Of a DNA stretch of 64,000 bases, positions 18,720 to 27,732 are shown in pieces. Below the pieces are notes generated by a model. The model had not been told where the DNA came from. It saw nothing but the letters and a program-made list of their open reading frames with translations, and searched no databases. The stretch's first letter is position 1. Every line of letters starts with the position of its first letter. Origin of the DNA: Novosphingobium malaysiense (lineage in GTDB: Bacteria; Pseudomonadota; Alphaproteobacteria; Sphingomonadales; Sphingomonadaceae). The position numbers were made by a program, and so were the translations under genes. The stretch spans positions 268,501 through 332,500 of the forward strand of contig NZ_JTDI01000002.1 of the NCBI RefSeq assembly GCF_000802225.1. Direction: 5' to 3'.

Positions 18720-18829
18720 GGGACCGGTTTCCGGGGGTTGGGAAGTAGCCCGGCAAGGTAGGCTCACATGAACAGCTTACCAAGTCCGGCGATGCGATTT
18801 TCCGTGCGGGATGCCGCCGGTGCACCGCG

Positions 18830-19255
18830 TCAGCGGGGCAGGATGCCCTGGCAGACGAACTTGAGCACCTTGCCGTCCCGCGAATCCCAATGGACTTTCC
18901 TGGGCGGCGACGTCCCGAGAGCACCGCTGGCGACGGCCTTGCCAGCCGGACCGACAGCGGACCATTGCTGGACCTGGGTGACGCCGGACTGGCAGTTTAC
19001 GCTGCGTTGCGCGTAGAATGTCGTCCCGCGCGCATAGGCGCCTTCGTCGCGCAGCAGCACTTCGGCCTGGCGAAATTGCCGGCCGGCCCCAACGACGGCG
19101 ACGCTTGCCGAATCGACGCGCACGCTCCGCCCGATCGCGCTTTCCACGTCGTTGGCGAAGACCTGGTACCATTGCCCGGTCTGCGAAGTGAGCGTCGCCG
19201 TTTCGGCTGCGGCGGGCGCTGCCACGAGCGCGGCGATCAGAAGAGCGATCCTCAC
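18830..19255 (-). CDS. Small exported protein of unknown function following ftsK
   Basis: A 141-residue protein read from a GTG that overlaps the ftsK TGA (GTGA), so it is coupled to ftsK. The N-terminus VRIALLIAALVAAPAAAETA is a clear signal peptide. The mature part (about 120 residues) contains single Cys residues in VNCQSG and KFVCQG that could form a disulfide. I do not recognise the family. In many alphaproteobacteria the outer-membrane lipoprotein carrier gene lolA follows ftsK; this protein is shorter and does not look like LolA. Confidence 0.75.
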   Translation of the reverse strand: MRIALLIAALVAAPAAAETATLTSQTGQWYQVFANDVESAIGRSVRVDSASVAVVGAGRQFRQAEVLLRDEGAYARGTTFYAQRSVNCQSGVTQVQQWSAVGPAGKAVASGALGTSPPRKVHWDSRDGKVLKFVCQGILPR

Positions 19256-21618
19256 AGCGGGTTTCCGTTCTCGTCGCGGTAGATGTCGCGCCGGCCGACA
19301 TGGTTGGCGGGGCCGACGTAGCCGTCGTTCTCCATGCGCTCGACCCACTTGGCGGCGGTGTTGTAACCCACGCCCATCTGGCGTTGCAGCCAGGAGACAG
19401 AGACCTTCTGGTTCTCGAACACCAGCTGGCAGACCTGCAGGTACTTGCGCTCTTCGGGGCTGTCGGAGGCGGTGACGTTCAGGTCGTCGAAGCCGAAGCT
19501 GCCTTCCTCCGGTTCCTCGGTGACGGCGTCGATGTATTCGGGCTTGCCCTGCGTACGCCAGTAATCGGCGACCTGTTCGACTTCCTCGTCGGAAACGAAG
19601 GGGCCATGGACGCGCCGGATCGGGTCGGTGTTGGGCTTGTAGAGCATGTCGCCCTTGCCGAGGAGCTGTTCGGCTCCCTGCTCGCCCAGAATCGTGCGGC
19701 TGTCGATGCGGCTCGTGACCGCAAAGGAGATACGCGTCGGCAGGTTGGCCTTGATGACGCCGGTGATGACGTCGACCGAGGGGCGCTGCGTCGCCATGAT
19801 CAGGTGGATGCCGGCGGCACGGCTCTTCTGGGAGAGGCGTTGGATCAGCACTTCGATTTCCTTGCCGACAGTGACCATGAGGTCGGCCAGTTCGTCGACG
19901 ATCAGTACGATCTGCGGCAGCACTTCGTAATCGAGCTGGTTTTCCTCGTAGAGTTCCTCGCCGGTCTCGGGATCGAAGCCGATCTGAACGCGGCGGCCCA
20001 GCGGCTTGCCCTTGGCGGCGGCGGTGCGGACCTTGTCGTTGAAGCTGGCGAGGTTGCGCACGCTGATCTCGCTCATCATGCGATAGCGGCGTTCCATTTC
20101 TTCGACCGCCCACTTGAGCGCACGCACGGCCTTGGGCGGTTCGGTCACCACCGGCGAGAGCAGGTGGGGGATGTCGTCGTAGCTCTTGAGCTCGAGCACC
20201 TTGGGGTCGACGAGGATCAGGCGGCACTGCGCCGGCGTGAAGCGGTAGAGCAATGAAAGCAGGATGCAGTTGAGACCGACCGACTTGCCCGAGCCGGTGG
20301 TACCGGCGACCAGCAGGTGAGGCATCGCCGCAAGGTCGGCGACCACCGGTTCGCCGGCGATGTCCTTGCCCAGGATGATCGGCAGCATGCCCTTGTTGTG
20401 GGCGAAGGCCTCCGATGCGACCATTTCCTTGAACGAGACCATCTGCCGGTCCGCATTGGGCAGTTCGATGCCCATGACGGTGCGGCCGGGGATCGATGAC
20501 ACGCGGGCCGAAATCGCGCTCATGTTGCGGGCGACGTCGTCGGCCAGGCCGATCACGCGGCTTGCCTTGATGCCGGGCGCCGGTTCCAACTCGTACATCG
20601 TGACCACCGGGCCAGTGCGCACCGCGGTGATCTCTCCCTTGACGTTGAAATCGTCGAGCACGGTTTCGAGCAGGCGGGCGTTGCGCTCGAGGCTCAGCTT
20701 GTCGATCTTCTTGCCGGAATCTGCCGGAGGATCGGCCAGCAGGTCCAGGCTGGGCAATTCGTACTCGTCGAACAGGTCCTTCTGGCGGCTGCCGGTGCCG
20801 AGGCTCGCCGGTGTCGCGGACGACTTGGGGTCGACGATCTCGGGTGCACGGCGGGGCTTGTCCGGGGTTGCGGCAGGCGTTTCGGGCCGCGGGGCGGGTT
20901 CGGGGCGGGGCTTCTCCCTGGTCGCGTTGAAGGGAAGTTCGCCGGGGGTGGGAAGGGCGCGCGGCAACCGGCCGATGCGGCCCGGCAGTGTCAGTAGCCG
21001 TCCCCAGTCGAACGCGAAAACCTTGCCTGCCATGGCCACCCCGACCACCAGGCAGATAAGGGCGAGGGCAAGTTTGGCCCAGCCTTGCGCGGACGGCGGC
21101 GTGAGCCCCGCCAGGGCATTGATGCCCTTTGCGCCCAGCAGTCCGGTAATTCCGCCCATCGAGGCGGGCAGCGTTCCGCCCGGTGCGGTGAACCACAAGG
21201 AGAGAACCGAAGCGATCAGGATCATCGCCAAGATCAGCAGCCCGGTCGGGCGCCACCAGCGCTGGTTGGAATGCTCGATCTCGCTGTCGTCTTCCTCGAC
21301 CAGCAGCCACAGCTTGCGGGCGAAAACGTAAAGCAGGGGTAGGAACAGGGCCGAAACCGGTCCGAAAAGGAACAGCAGGCGTTCGGCAGCCCATGCCCCG
21401 GTCAGGCCCATCCAGTTTTGCACCTCGCCACCGGCTGCCGTGGAGGCGGAAGGATCCGTCTGGTGATAGGTCAGCAGGGCGAGTGTCAGGAAACCCATCA
21501 CCGCGAACAGCAGCACGGCGCCTGACAGCTCCGTCGCACGGCGCAGGGAGCGCTTCAGTACTGCGCGCCAGTCCGGCTTGGCTACGCGCCTTCCGGGCGC
21601 CATGGGCCGTGTGGCCAT
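19252..21618 (-). CDS. ftsK: DNA translocase FtsK
   Basis: A 788-residue division-site DNA pump. Four TM helices lie in the first 190 residues, followed by a short Pro/Ala/Arg-rich linker (about 220-290), much shorter than in E. coli. The motor domain has Walker A in VAGTTGSGKSVGLN (about 440) and Walker B in IVLIVDELADLMV (about 570). The C-terminal gamma winged helix (about 720-780: VCQLVFENQKVSVSWLQRQ) reads KOPS sites and activates XerCD at dif. The start at 21618 is the ATG before ATRPMAPGRR. It aligns and segregates chromosome termini during septation. Confidence 0.97.
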   Translation of the reverse strand: MATRPMAPGRRVAKPDWRAVLKRSLRRATELSGAVLLFAVMGFLTLALLTYHQTDPSASTAAGGEVQNWMGLTGAWAAERLLFLFGPVSALFLPLLYVFARKLWLLVEEDDSEIEHSNQRWWRPTGLLILAMILIASVLSLWFTAPGGTLPASMGGITGLLGAKGINALAGLTPPSAQGWAKLALALICLVVGVAMAGKVFAFDWGRLLTLPGRIGRLPRALPTPGELPFNATREKPRPEPAPRPETPAATPDKPRRAPEIVDPKSSATPASLGTGSRQKDLFDEYELPSLDLLADPPADSGKKIDKLSLERNARLLETVLDDFNVKGEITAVRTGPVVTMYELEPAPGIKASRVIGLADDVARNMSAISARVSSIPGRTVMGIELPNADRQMVSFKEMVASEAFAHNKGMLPIILGKDIAGEPVVADLAAMPHLLVAGTTGSGKSVGLNCILLSLLYRFTPAQCRLILVDPKVLELKSYDDIPHLLSPVVTEPPKAVRALKWAVEEMERRYRMMSEISVRNLASFNDKVRTAAAKGKPLGRRVQIGFDPETGEELYEENQLDYEVLPQIVLIVDELADLMVTVGKEIEVLIQRLSQKSRAAGIHLIMATQRPSVDVITGVIKANLPTRISFAVTSRIDSRTILGEQGAEQLLGKGDMLYKPNTDPIRRVHGPFVSDEEVEQVADYWRTQGKPEYIDAVTEEPEEGSFGFDDLNVTASDSPEERKYLQVCQLVFENQKVSVSWLQRQMGVGYNTAAKWVERMENDGYVGPANHVGRRDIYRDENGNPL

Positions 21619-21670
21619 AAGTATTCCCCTGTCTACGGGCGCGGATAATGCGCCGGGCCGGGACTCCGCG

Positions 21671-22264
21671 TCAAGAATGAAGCGAGAACACGCCTGTGGG
21701 CCTTTCGCCAAGGCCCTGTATTGCCGCCCATTTCGACACTCCCATGGCGTGAGCGCGGTGCGCTGTCATGCCGCCCAACGCGATGACCGGGACCCGCGAA
21801 CGGCCCGCCAGCAGCCGAAACCGCACCGGGCCCAGCGCCGGTGCGCCTGGATGCGACCGCGTGGGAAAGACCGGAGAGATCAGCACGGCATCGGCCCTCG
21901 CCCGGTCGGCCTGTGCCAGTTCGCCCAGCGAATGGACGGTGGCGAGCCTCAGCGTCTGTGGACCGCGCGCCAGCCTGCCAGGCGATCCGTAAGCGCCATC
22001 CGCTCGCCAGCGCCGTGCCTGTCGGGGCGGACCGGAAAGTACCAGCCTGTGGCCATGCCGCCGCGCTACACGGGCAAGGCGTCCGAAACGGGTGCGGCGA
22101 ACTTCGGGGGACAGATGGTAGTGCCGAAAAATCAGGCCGGAACCGCGCGGAAGTCGGGCGAGAATGCGTTCCAGCGCCGCGTCGTTGCGCGCATCGCTGA
22201 TGAGCCAGACATCGGGAAGAGGCGGGTGGCGGATCGGCACAAGGTCGCTATAGCAGCGCGTCAT
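21671..22264 (-). CDS. Thiamine-phosphate synthase-like (ThiE/TenI) protein
   Basis: A protein of up to 197 residues with a TIM-barrel of the thiamine monophosphate synthase superfamily. The visible signatures are VWLISDARND at the first strand, ADAVLISPVFPTRSHPGAP with the SPVFPT motif, and PVIALGGMTAHRA for the phosphate-binding GG. Several diphosphate-binding residues of true ThiE are not obvious, so it may be a TenI-like relative rather than the biosynthetic enzyme. The ATG at 22264 overlaps the yggS start on the other strand (CATG); a GTG at 22243 is a possible later start. Confidence 0.78.
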   Translation of the reverse strand: MTRCYSDLVPIRHPPLPDVWLISDARNDAALERILARLPRGSGLIFRHYHLSPEVRRTRFGRLARVARRHGHRLVLSGPPRQARRWRADGAYGSPGRLARGPQTLRLATVHSLGELAQADRARADAVLISPVFPTRSHPGAPALGPVRFRLLAGRSRVPVIALGGMTAHRAHAMGVSKWAAIQGLGERPTGVFSLHS

Positions 22265-22928
22265 GGATCAACCAGACCTTACACCGCTTGAAGACGTCCG
22301 TGCCCGGATCGCCCGCGCTGCCAAAATCGCCGGCCGCGAGCCCGGGGACGTGGAACTGATTGCCATTTCCAAGACCCATCCGGCCGAGGCGATCGTACCG
22401 CTGATCGAGCAGGGGCAGCGCGTTTTCGGGGAGAATCGCGTGCAGGAGGCGCAGGGAAAATGGCCCGCCCTGATCGAGGCCCATGCCGATCTGAAGCTGC
22501 ACCTGGTCGGCCAGCTTCAGTCGAACAAGGCCGACGATGCCGTGCGCCTGTTCGACTGCATCCACTCGCTCGACAGGCCGTCGCTCGTTTCGGCGCTCGG
22601 CAAGGCGATGGACAAGCTGGGCAAGCAGGTTCCGTGCTTCGTGCAGGTCAATATCGGGGAGGAGGCGCAGAAGGGCGGCTGCGCCATAGCCGACGTGCCT
22701 GCCCTGCTGGCTTCGGCGCGCGAGGCGCAGATCCCGGTGGTCGGGCTCATGTGCGTTCCGCCTTTCGGCATCGAACCTGCGCCGTTCTTCGCGCTGCTGG
22801 CCAAGATGGCCGCGGAAAACGGGCTCGACCACCTCAGCATGGGCATGAGCGACGATTTCGAGACGGCCGTCAAACTCGGCGCCACGCATGTTCGTGTCGG
22901 TTCGGCGCTGTTCGGCGCGCGCAGCTGA
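22263..22928 (+). CDS. yggS: PLP homeostasis protein, YggS/PROSC family
   Basis: A 221-residue single TIM-barrel that binds pyridoxal phosphate without known catalysis and helps balance free PLP and amino-acid pools. The PLP lysine is in AISKTHPAEAI (about residue 36). Other family marks are GENRVQEAQGKW, HLVGQLQSNKADDAV and the C-terminal SMGMSDDFETAVKLGATHVRVGSALFG (phosphate loop). The length is typical. Its start codon overlaps that of the divergent ThiE-like gene, so its promoter must lie inside that gene. It converges with pyk, with a gap of 3 bases. Confidence 0.96.
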   Translation: MDQPDLTPLEDVRARIARAAKIAGREPGDVELIAISKTHPAEAIVPLIEQGQRVFGENRVQEAQGKWPALIEAHADLKLHLVGQLQSNKADDAVRLFDCIHSLDRPSLVSALGKAMDKLGKQVPCFVQVNIGEEAQKGGCAIADVPALLASAREAQIPVVGLMCVPPFGIEPAPFFALLAKMAAENGLDHLSMGMSDDFETAVKLGATHVRVGSALFGARS

Positions 22929-22931
22929 GCG

Positions 22932-24413
22932 CTATTTCGGCGTGGCCAGTTCGTTGCCCGAGAGGGTGACGACATGGAGCAGGTTGGTCGAGCCGGGCAC
23001 GCCGAACGGCACGCCGGCCAGAGCCACGAGGCGAGAACCGGCAGCGCCGAAGCCGTGGCGCAGGGCCATGCGTTTGCCCTTGGCGATCATTTCCTCGAAG
23101 CTGCCTATATCCTTCGTCGAGACGTTGTGTGCCCCCCATAGCAGCGCCATGCGGCGGGCGGTCTTCTGCGAAGGCGTAAGCACCAGCATCGGCGCCGACG
23201 GACGCTCGCGGGCGACACGGCGCGCGGAAATCCCCGAGCCGGTGAAGATGATGATGCCTTCGATCGGCAGGGTGTCGGCGATCGTCGCGCAGGACGCGGA
23301 CAGCGCATCGGCAGTGGTGGCGTCGGGCGGCGTCGCGGCGATGTGGATGCGTTCGCGGTAGGTCTTGTCGCCTTCGACCTGGGTGGCGATCCGGTCCATG
23401 ATGGTCACCGCCTCGACCGGCCACTGGCCGGCCGCGGTCTCGGCCGAAAGCATCACCGCGTCGGCGCCGTCGTACACCGCGTTTGCCACGTCGGAGACTT
23501 CGGCGCGGGTCGGGGTCGGGCTCGTGATCATCGATTCGAGCATCTGCGTCGCGACCACTACCGGCTTTCCGTAGGCGCGGGTCTTCTCGATGATGTGCTT
23601 CTGGATCGGCGGCACTTCCTCGGGCAGCAGCTCCACGCCGAGGTCACCGCGGGCAACCATGATGCCATCGGAAAGCTCGATGATCTCATCGAGGCTTTGC
23701 ACCGCGGCCGGTTTCTCGATCTTGGCCATCAGCGCGCCATATCCGCCCATCAGGCGCCGCGCCTCGGCCACGTCCTCGGGCCGCTGGACGAAGGACAGGC
23801 CGATCCAGTCGGCGCCTTCCTTGACCGCGAAAGCGAGGTCGCGACGGTCTTTTTCGGTGAGCGCCGGGACCGGGACGATGGCATCGGGAATGTTCACGCC
23901 CTTGCGGTCCGAGATCTGGCCGCCAACCTCGGCCGAGCACAGGATCCGGTCCTTTTCCGGCTTGATCACGACGAAGCGCAGTTTGCCGTCGTCGATCAGC
24001 AGGCGCTGTCCCTTCTCGAGCAGCCCGAACAGTTCGGGATGCGGCAGCTGGACGCGGGTATCGTCGCCGGGGGTGGGATCGCTGTCGAGCGTGAAGTGCG
24101 CGCCGTGACGGATGAAGGCCTTGCCGTCCCTGAACGTGCCCACGCGCAGTTTCGGCCCCTGCAGGTCGCACAGCACGGCCACCGGACGCATCAGGTCCTT
24201 TTCCACCGCGCGGATATTGGCGATGGTTTCGCGATGGGTATCGTGGTCGCCATGGCTCATGTTGACGCGGAAGGCATCGGCCCCGGCTTTCAGCAGCCTG
24301 GTGATGGTCTCCCTGTCCCGGCTCGCGGGGCCGAGCGTTGCCAGGATCTTGACCTTGCGCGTACGCTTGATGCCGCGGTGATGAGGGGAACGGCGATGGG
24401 GGGTGGTGACCAC
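22932..24413 (-). CDS. pyk: Pyruvate kinase
   Basis: A 493-residue glycolytic enzyme converting phosphoenolpyruvate and ADP to pyruvate and ATP. The N-terminal KILATLGPASRD, the substrate-binding FRVNMSHGDH, the catalytic AKIEKPAAVQ (Lys, Glu), GIMVARGDLGVELL and VATQMLESM motifs are all present. The B domain (about 90-190) and a C-terminal allosteric domain ending in VTLSGNELATPK complete the fold. The 16 residues before the conserved core are basic and His-rich. A 77-base gap separates it from the divergent DUF1244 gene. Confidence 0.97.
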   Translation of the reverse strand: MVTTPHRRSPHHRGIKRTRKVKILATLGPASRDRETITRLLKAGADAFRVNMSHGDHDTHRETIANIRAVEKDLMRPVAVLCDLQGPKLRVGTFRDGKAFIRHGAHFTLDSDPTPGDDTRVQLPHPELFGLLEKGQRLLIDDGKLRFVVIKPEKDRILCSAEVGGQISDRKGVNIPDAIVPVPALTEKDRRDLAFAVKEGADWIGLSFVQRPEDVAEARRLMGGYGALMAKIEKPAAVQSLDEIIELSDGIMVARGDLGVELLPEEVPPIQKHIIEKTRAYGKPVVVATQMLESMITSPTPTRAEVSDVANAVYDGADAVMLSAETAAGQWPVEAVTIMDRIATQVEGDKTYRERIHIAATPPDATTADALSASCATIADTLPIEGIIIFTGSGISARRVARERPSAPMLVLTPSQKTARRMALLWGAHNVSTKDIGSFEEMIAKGKRMALRHGFGAAGSRLVALAGVPFGVPGSTNLLHVVTLSGNELATPK

Positions 24414-24490
24414 GTCTAGACTGCCTCTTTCGGGAACGGGGCGTCATATGGCAAAGCAATGCTTACAAACCAAGGACGATTGGCAAGTAT

Positions 24491-24802
24491 ATGAACGATA
24501 GTGACCGGATAGACACGCTTGACGATGCCGTGGCCGCCGCGGCCTTCCGCAGATTGGTGCATCATCTGCAGAAACGGCACGATGCCCAGAACATCGACCT
24601 CATGGGCCTCGCCGGCTTCTGCCGCAACTGCCTGGCCGATTGGATCAGGGATGCAGGTTTCGAGGGAGACAAGATGGAGGCGCGCGCCGTGATCCATGGA
24701 ATGCCCTTCGATGAATGGAAGGCCAAGTACCAGACCGAAGCGACACCAGAGCAGATGGCCCGCATGGAAGAGAGCCTCAAGAAGAACGGCGGAACGCACT
24801 GA
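24491..24802 (+). CDS. DUF1244 family protein
   Basis: A 103-residue, mostly helical acidic protein. It carries the signature QKRHDAQNIDLMGLAGFCRNCLADW, with two close Cys (FCRNC), then EARAVIHGMPFDEWKAKYQ. DUF1244 proteins are common in proteobacteria; their biochemical role is not established to my knowledge. It is divergent from pyk and followed by a perfect hairpin (24829-24853), so it is probably a single-gene transcript. Confidence 0.9.
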   Translation: MNDSDRIDTLDDAVAAAAFRRLVHHLQKRHDAQNIDLMGLAGFCRNCLADWIRDAGFEGDKMEARAVIHGMPFDEWKAKYQTEATPEQMARMEESLKKNGGTH

Positions 24803-24828
24803 TCCCGCTTGGGGTGGCGCAAAAGCAA

Positions 24829-24853
24829 AGGGCGACGTGCCGAACGTCGCCCT
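24829..24853 (+). terminator. Hairpin after the DUF1244 gene
   Basis: Perfect 10-base arms, 24829-24838 and 24844-24853 (AGGGCGACGT / ACGTCGCCCT), around a 5-base loop, 27 bases after the stop. It lacks a T tract downstream on this strand, so termination may be inefficient; an A-rich stretch (AAAAGCAAAG) precedes it, which reads as CTTTGCTTTT on the minus strand. It could therefore end the convergent transcript of the Ser/Thr/Gly-rich gene as well. Confidence 0.55.
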
Positions 24854-24925
24854 CGCCTCGGACACCGTCCCCCGGCACCCGCCCCATGTGGTGCTTTCTG
24901 GCGTAGCCGGCAAAGCCGGCGGCAA

Positions 24926-25897
24926 TCAGCCCGTCGTCTTGCGGCCGATGCGGCGGCGGCCGACCACGGTCGCTGCGGCAGCGCCGAAGAGAATCAGCAT
25001 CGGCGGTGCGGGAACGTCGTGGCCGCCGGTGCTGGTCGTGGTCGACCCGCCCGAGGAGGATGACGTCGACGACGAAGTGGACGATGACGTCGAACTGGAG
25101 GTGGACGAACTCGTCGAGGAACTGGTGGAGCTCGATGAAGACGTCGAACTCGAAGAGGACGTCGACGACGATGACGAACTGGTGCTCGTGACATTACCCG
25201 AACTCGTCGACGTCGTGGACGTGACGCCGCCGGTGGTGGTGGTCGAGGTGATGCCGCCCGTCGACGAGGAACTCGTCGAAGTCACGCCGCCCGTGGTGGA
25301 CGTGACGCCGCCTGTCGAGGAAGAGCTCGTCGAGGTAATGCCGCCGGTTGTCGAAGTCACGCCGCCAGTTGTCGAGGTCACGCCGCCGGTGGACGTCGAG
25401 GTCGAGCCGCCCGTGGTGGTCGAGGTGAGGCCGCCCGACGAGGACGAGGTGGACGTCGAGCCGCCGCTGGTGGTCGAGCTGATGACGATATTGCCGCCGC
25501 TCGAGCTGCCACCCCCAAAGAATCCGCCGAAGAAGCCGCCGCCGAAACCGCCGATGGGGCCACCGCCGATCACGACCGGCGGGCTGCCGCCCCCGCCCTG
25601 GTAGGAGGGCGGCGGAGCCGGCGGAATGTACGGCGGCGGAACCGGGACCATCGCCATCTGCGGCTGCTCGCAACAGGTGCGCTTTACGATCTTGCGTACC
25701 CGCTTGGTCGTGCGCGGCTTTTCCTTGCGGACGATGCGCTTGGCCTTTTTGACGGGCTGTGCCGTCTTGGCCATCTTGACCTTGCGGTACTCGGTGCTTG
25801 CTGACTGCGTTTCCGCCACGTGGACGGCTCCGCCTCCAATGACGGCGCAGCCTGCCGCGCAGGCAGACAATTTCGCAAGGGCCATCCGAACCGACAT
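24926..25897 (-). CDS. Ser/Thr/Gly-repeat surface protein with PEP-CTERM-like tail
   Basis: A 323-residue exported protein of extreme composition. It has an N-terminal signal segment, a basic Lys/Arg region (about 40-75), a Cys pair (RTCCEQP), a proline-rich patch (VPVPPPYIPPAPPPSY), a Gly/Phe patch, then about 150 residues almost entirely of Ser, Thr, Gly with some Val and Ile. The C-terminus is VPAPPMLILFGAAAATVVGRRR plus a short basic tail: a proline motif, one TM helix and an Arg cluster. That is the layout of PEP-CTERM sorting signals cut by an exosortase. No exosortase is in the window. The repeat could be heavily glycosylated. Function unknown. Confidence 0.8.
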   Translation of the reverse strand: MSVRMALAKLSACAAGCAVIGGGAVHVAETQSASTEYRKVKMAKTAQPVKKAKRIVRKEKPRTTKRVRKIVKRTCCEQPQMAMVPVPPPYIPPAPPPSYQGGGGSPPVVIGGGPIGGFGGGFFGGFFGGGSSSGGNIVISSTTSGGSTSTSSSSGGLTSTTTGGSTSTSTGGVTSTTGGVTSTTGGITSTSSSSTGGVTSTTGGVTSTSSSSTGGITSTTTTGGVTSTTSTSSGNVTSTSSSSSSTSSSSSTSSSSSTSSSTSSSTSSSTSSSTSSSTSSSSGGSTTTSTGGHDVPAPPMLILFGAAAATVVGRRRIGRKTTG

Positions 25898-26130
25898 AAG
25901 CGATGCTCTCTCTGTTTCCCTCTGGATCTCGTGCCCCCGGAAAGGAGGCGCGACATCCGATCTGACAGAAACAACGCAGAGTCCGGTTAACGGAACAACG
26001 GCGTTAACCCAGAATCGAGCGTCCCAATGTGAGAATTTTGGTTAATTCCCGGTGCCTGTCGGGAGAACGTACCGAAATGGGACTGCGCATCAGGGCGTTG
26101 TAAACAGGCTCGACACATTTTCCTGGTGCT

Positions 26131-27174
26131 TCAGGCGGTGCCGTCCTGCTCGTCCGAATCGAAAAATCCGCCTTGCGAGCCCTGTGGCGGAGCCACGCCC
26201 AGATGCTTCCAGCCGGGGTCGTTTAGGCAGCGGCCTCGCGCTGTGCGGGCCACCAGACCGAGCTGGATCAGGTAAGGCTCGATGACTTCCTCGATCGTGT
26301 CGCGCGGTTCGGAAAGACCTGCGGCCAAGGTTTCCACGCCCACCGGGCCGCCCTTGTAGATATCCGCGATCATGCGCAGGTAACGGCGGTCCTGGGCGTC
26401 GAGGCCCAGTGAATCCACTTCGAGCCGCGTGAGAGAATCGTCGGCAATGGCCTGCGTGATAACCTCGCTGCCCGCGACATGCGCGAAATCGCGAACCCGT
26501 CGCATCAGGCGTCCGGCGACGCGCGGCGTGCCGCGAGAGCGTCGGGCAATCTCGGTCGCGCCCCCCTTGTCTATGCCGATGCCCAACAGACCAGCTCCGC
26601 GCGCCACGACGCTTTCCAGTTCGGGCACGGAGTAGAACTGCAGCCTCACCGGAATGCCGAAGCGGTCGCGCAGCGGCGTCTGCAGCAGGCCCTGCCGCGT
26701 GGTTGCGCCGATCAGCGTGAAGGGGGGCAGGTCGATCCGCACAGACCGGGCCGACGGGCCTTCACCGATGATAAGGTCGAGCGCGCGGTCTTCCATCGCC
26801 GGGTAGAGGACTTCCTCGACCACCGGATTGAGGCGGTGGATCTCGTCGATGAACAGCACGTCGCCGTGTTCGAGATTGGTGAGCAGCGCGGCCAGATCAC
26901 CGGCCTTGGCGATGACCGGCCCCGACGTGGCGCGAAAACCCACGCCCAGTTCGCGTGCGACGATCTGCGCCAGCGTTGTCTTGCCGAGCCCCGGAGGTCC
27001 GAAGAACAGCACGTGATCCATCGCCTCGCGCCGTGACTTGGCCGATTCGATGAAGACGCGCAGGTTATCCTTGGCACCGGCCTGTCCGACGAACTCGCTC
27101 AGCGTCTTGGGGCGCAGCGCGGCGTCGGCATCCTCGGGCTGGCGGTCGGGGGTGAGGATGGGGTTATCGGTCAC
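26131..27174 (-). CDS. ruvB: Holliday junction branch migration ATPase RuvB
   Basis: A 347-residue AAA+ motor that drives branch migration with RuvA. Walker A is [18 protein letters not shown] (about 61); Walker B is [11 protein letters not shown] (about 111); sensor and arginine-finger motifs are in [18 protein letters not shown]. The C-terminal winged helix ends the fold ([16 protein letters not shown]). The ATG overlaps the stop of the DsrE-like gene by 4 bases. The gene order on this strand is ruvA, dsrE-like, ruvB. Confidence 0.98.
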   Translation of the reverse strand: MTDNPILTPDRQPEDADAALRPKTLSEFVGQAGAKDNLRVFIESAKSRREAMDHVLFFGPPGLGKTTLAQIVARELGVGFRATSGPVIAKAGDLAALLTNLEHGDVLFIDEIHRLNPVVEEVLYPAMEDRALDLIIGEGPSARSVRIDLPPFTLIGATTRQGLLQTPLRDRFGIPVRLQFYSVPELESVVARGAGLLGIGIDKGGATEIARRSRGTPRVAGRLMRRVRDFAHVAGSEVITQAIADDSLTRLEVDSLGLDAQDRRYLRMIADIYKGGPVGVETLAAGLSEPRDTIEEVIEPYLIQLGLVARTARGRCLNDPGWKHLGVAPPQGSQGGFFDSDEQDGTA

Positions 27175-27719
27175 GGGATCAGCACGTAGCCTTGCTGCTG
27201 GAGCTGGGCAAAGGCGTTCATCGCGGAGAGCGACAGTTTTACACCCGGCAGCAGATCGCTTTTCGCGATGCCGTTGGCGACAGCGCTCTGGCCGCAGAGA
27301 TAGATCGTCACCCCGTGCGCCACGAGTTGCTTCACCAGCGGGGCGCTGTCGTTGATGCGCTCGGGATCGTGCCGCGCGAAGGCGTCGGCATTGGTCAGGA
27401 ACCAGGACGCAGGCCCGTGAACAACGAGGGCAACCTCGATATTCTTCTCCGGCACGCCGGCGGCCACGTTCATGTTGACGAAGCGGGCCACCGAATCGAA
27501 CGTACGCACGACGTCGCCGGGCTTGGCGCCTTCTTTCGCGTCGAAGATCACTTTAAAATGGGTCTCCGGCGAAACGGGCAGGTCGGATTCGACGCTTGCG
27601 ATCTTGCCGTACTCCGAAAAGACCGGGCCGGCGGTGAAGGACGACATATCTGCAGCTCGGGCCGAGACGCCGGGAAGCGCGATCGCTGCAGCGAGAGCCA
27701 TGAAGACGGTGCGGATCAT
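27171..27719 (-). CDS. Exported DsrE-like protein within the ruv operon
   Basis: A 182-residue protein with a signal peptide (about 1-22, ending SARAAD). The core [10 protein letters not shown], ...[13 protein letters not shown]...EVALVVHG, and a late [12 protein letters not shown] resemble the DsrE/DsrF/YchN fold, including a Cys at the position of the family's sulfur-carrier cysteine. Exported DsrE-like proteins are common but poorly characterised. It sits between ruvA (13-base gap) and ruvB (4-base overlap), so it is cotranscribed with recombination genes though it acts in a different compartment. A sulfur-transfer role is only inference. Confidence 0.82.
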   Translation of the reverse strand: MIRTVFMALAAAIALPGVSARAADMSSFTAGPVFSEYGKIASVESDLPVSPETHFKVIFDAKEGAKPGDVVRTFDSVARFVNMNVAAGVPEKNIEVALVVHGPASWFLTNADAFARHDPERINDSAPLVKQLVAHGVTIYLCGQSAVANGIAKSDLLPGVKLSLSAMNAFAQLQQQGYVLIP

Positions 27720-27732
27720 CGAAATCTCCTTG

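Noticed and set aside
24926..25604. Plus-strand Val/Glu/Asp/Pro-rich repeat frame opposite the Ser/Thr/Gly protein
   Set aside because: It is the complementary reading of the same low-complexity repeat; the minus strand has the signal peptide and sorting tail.
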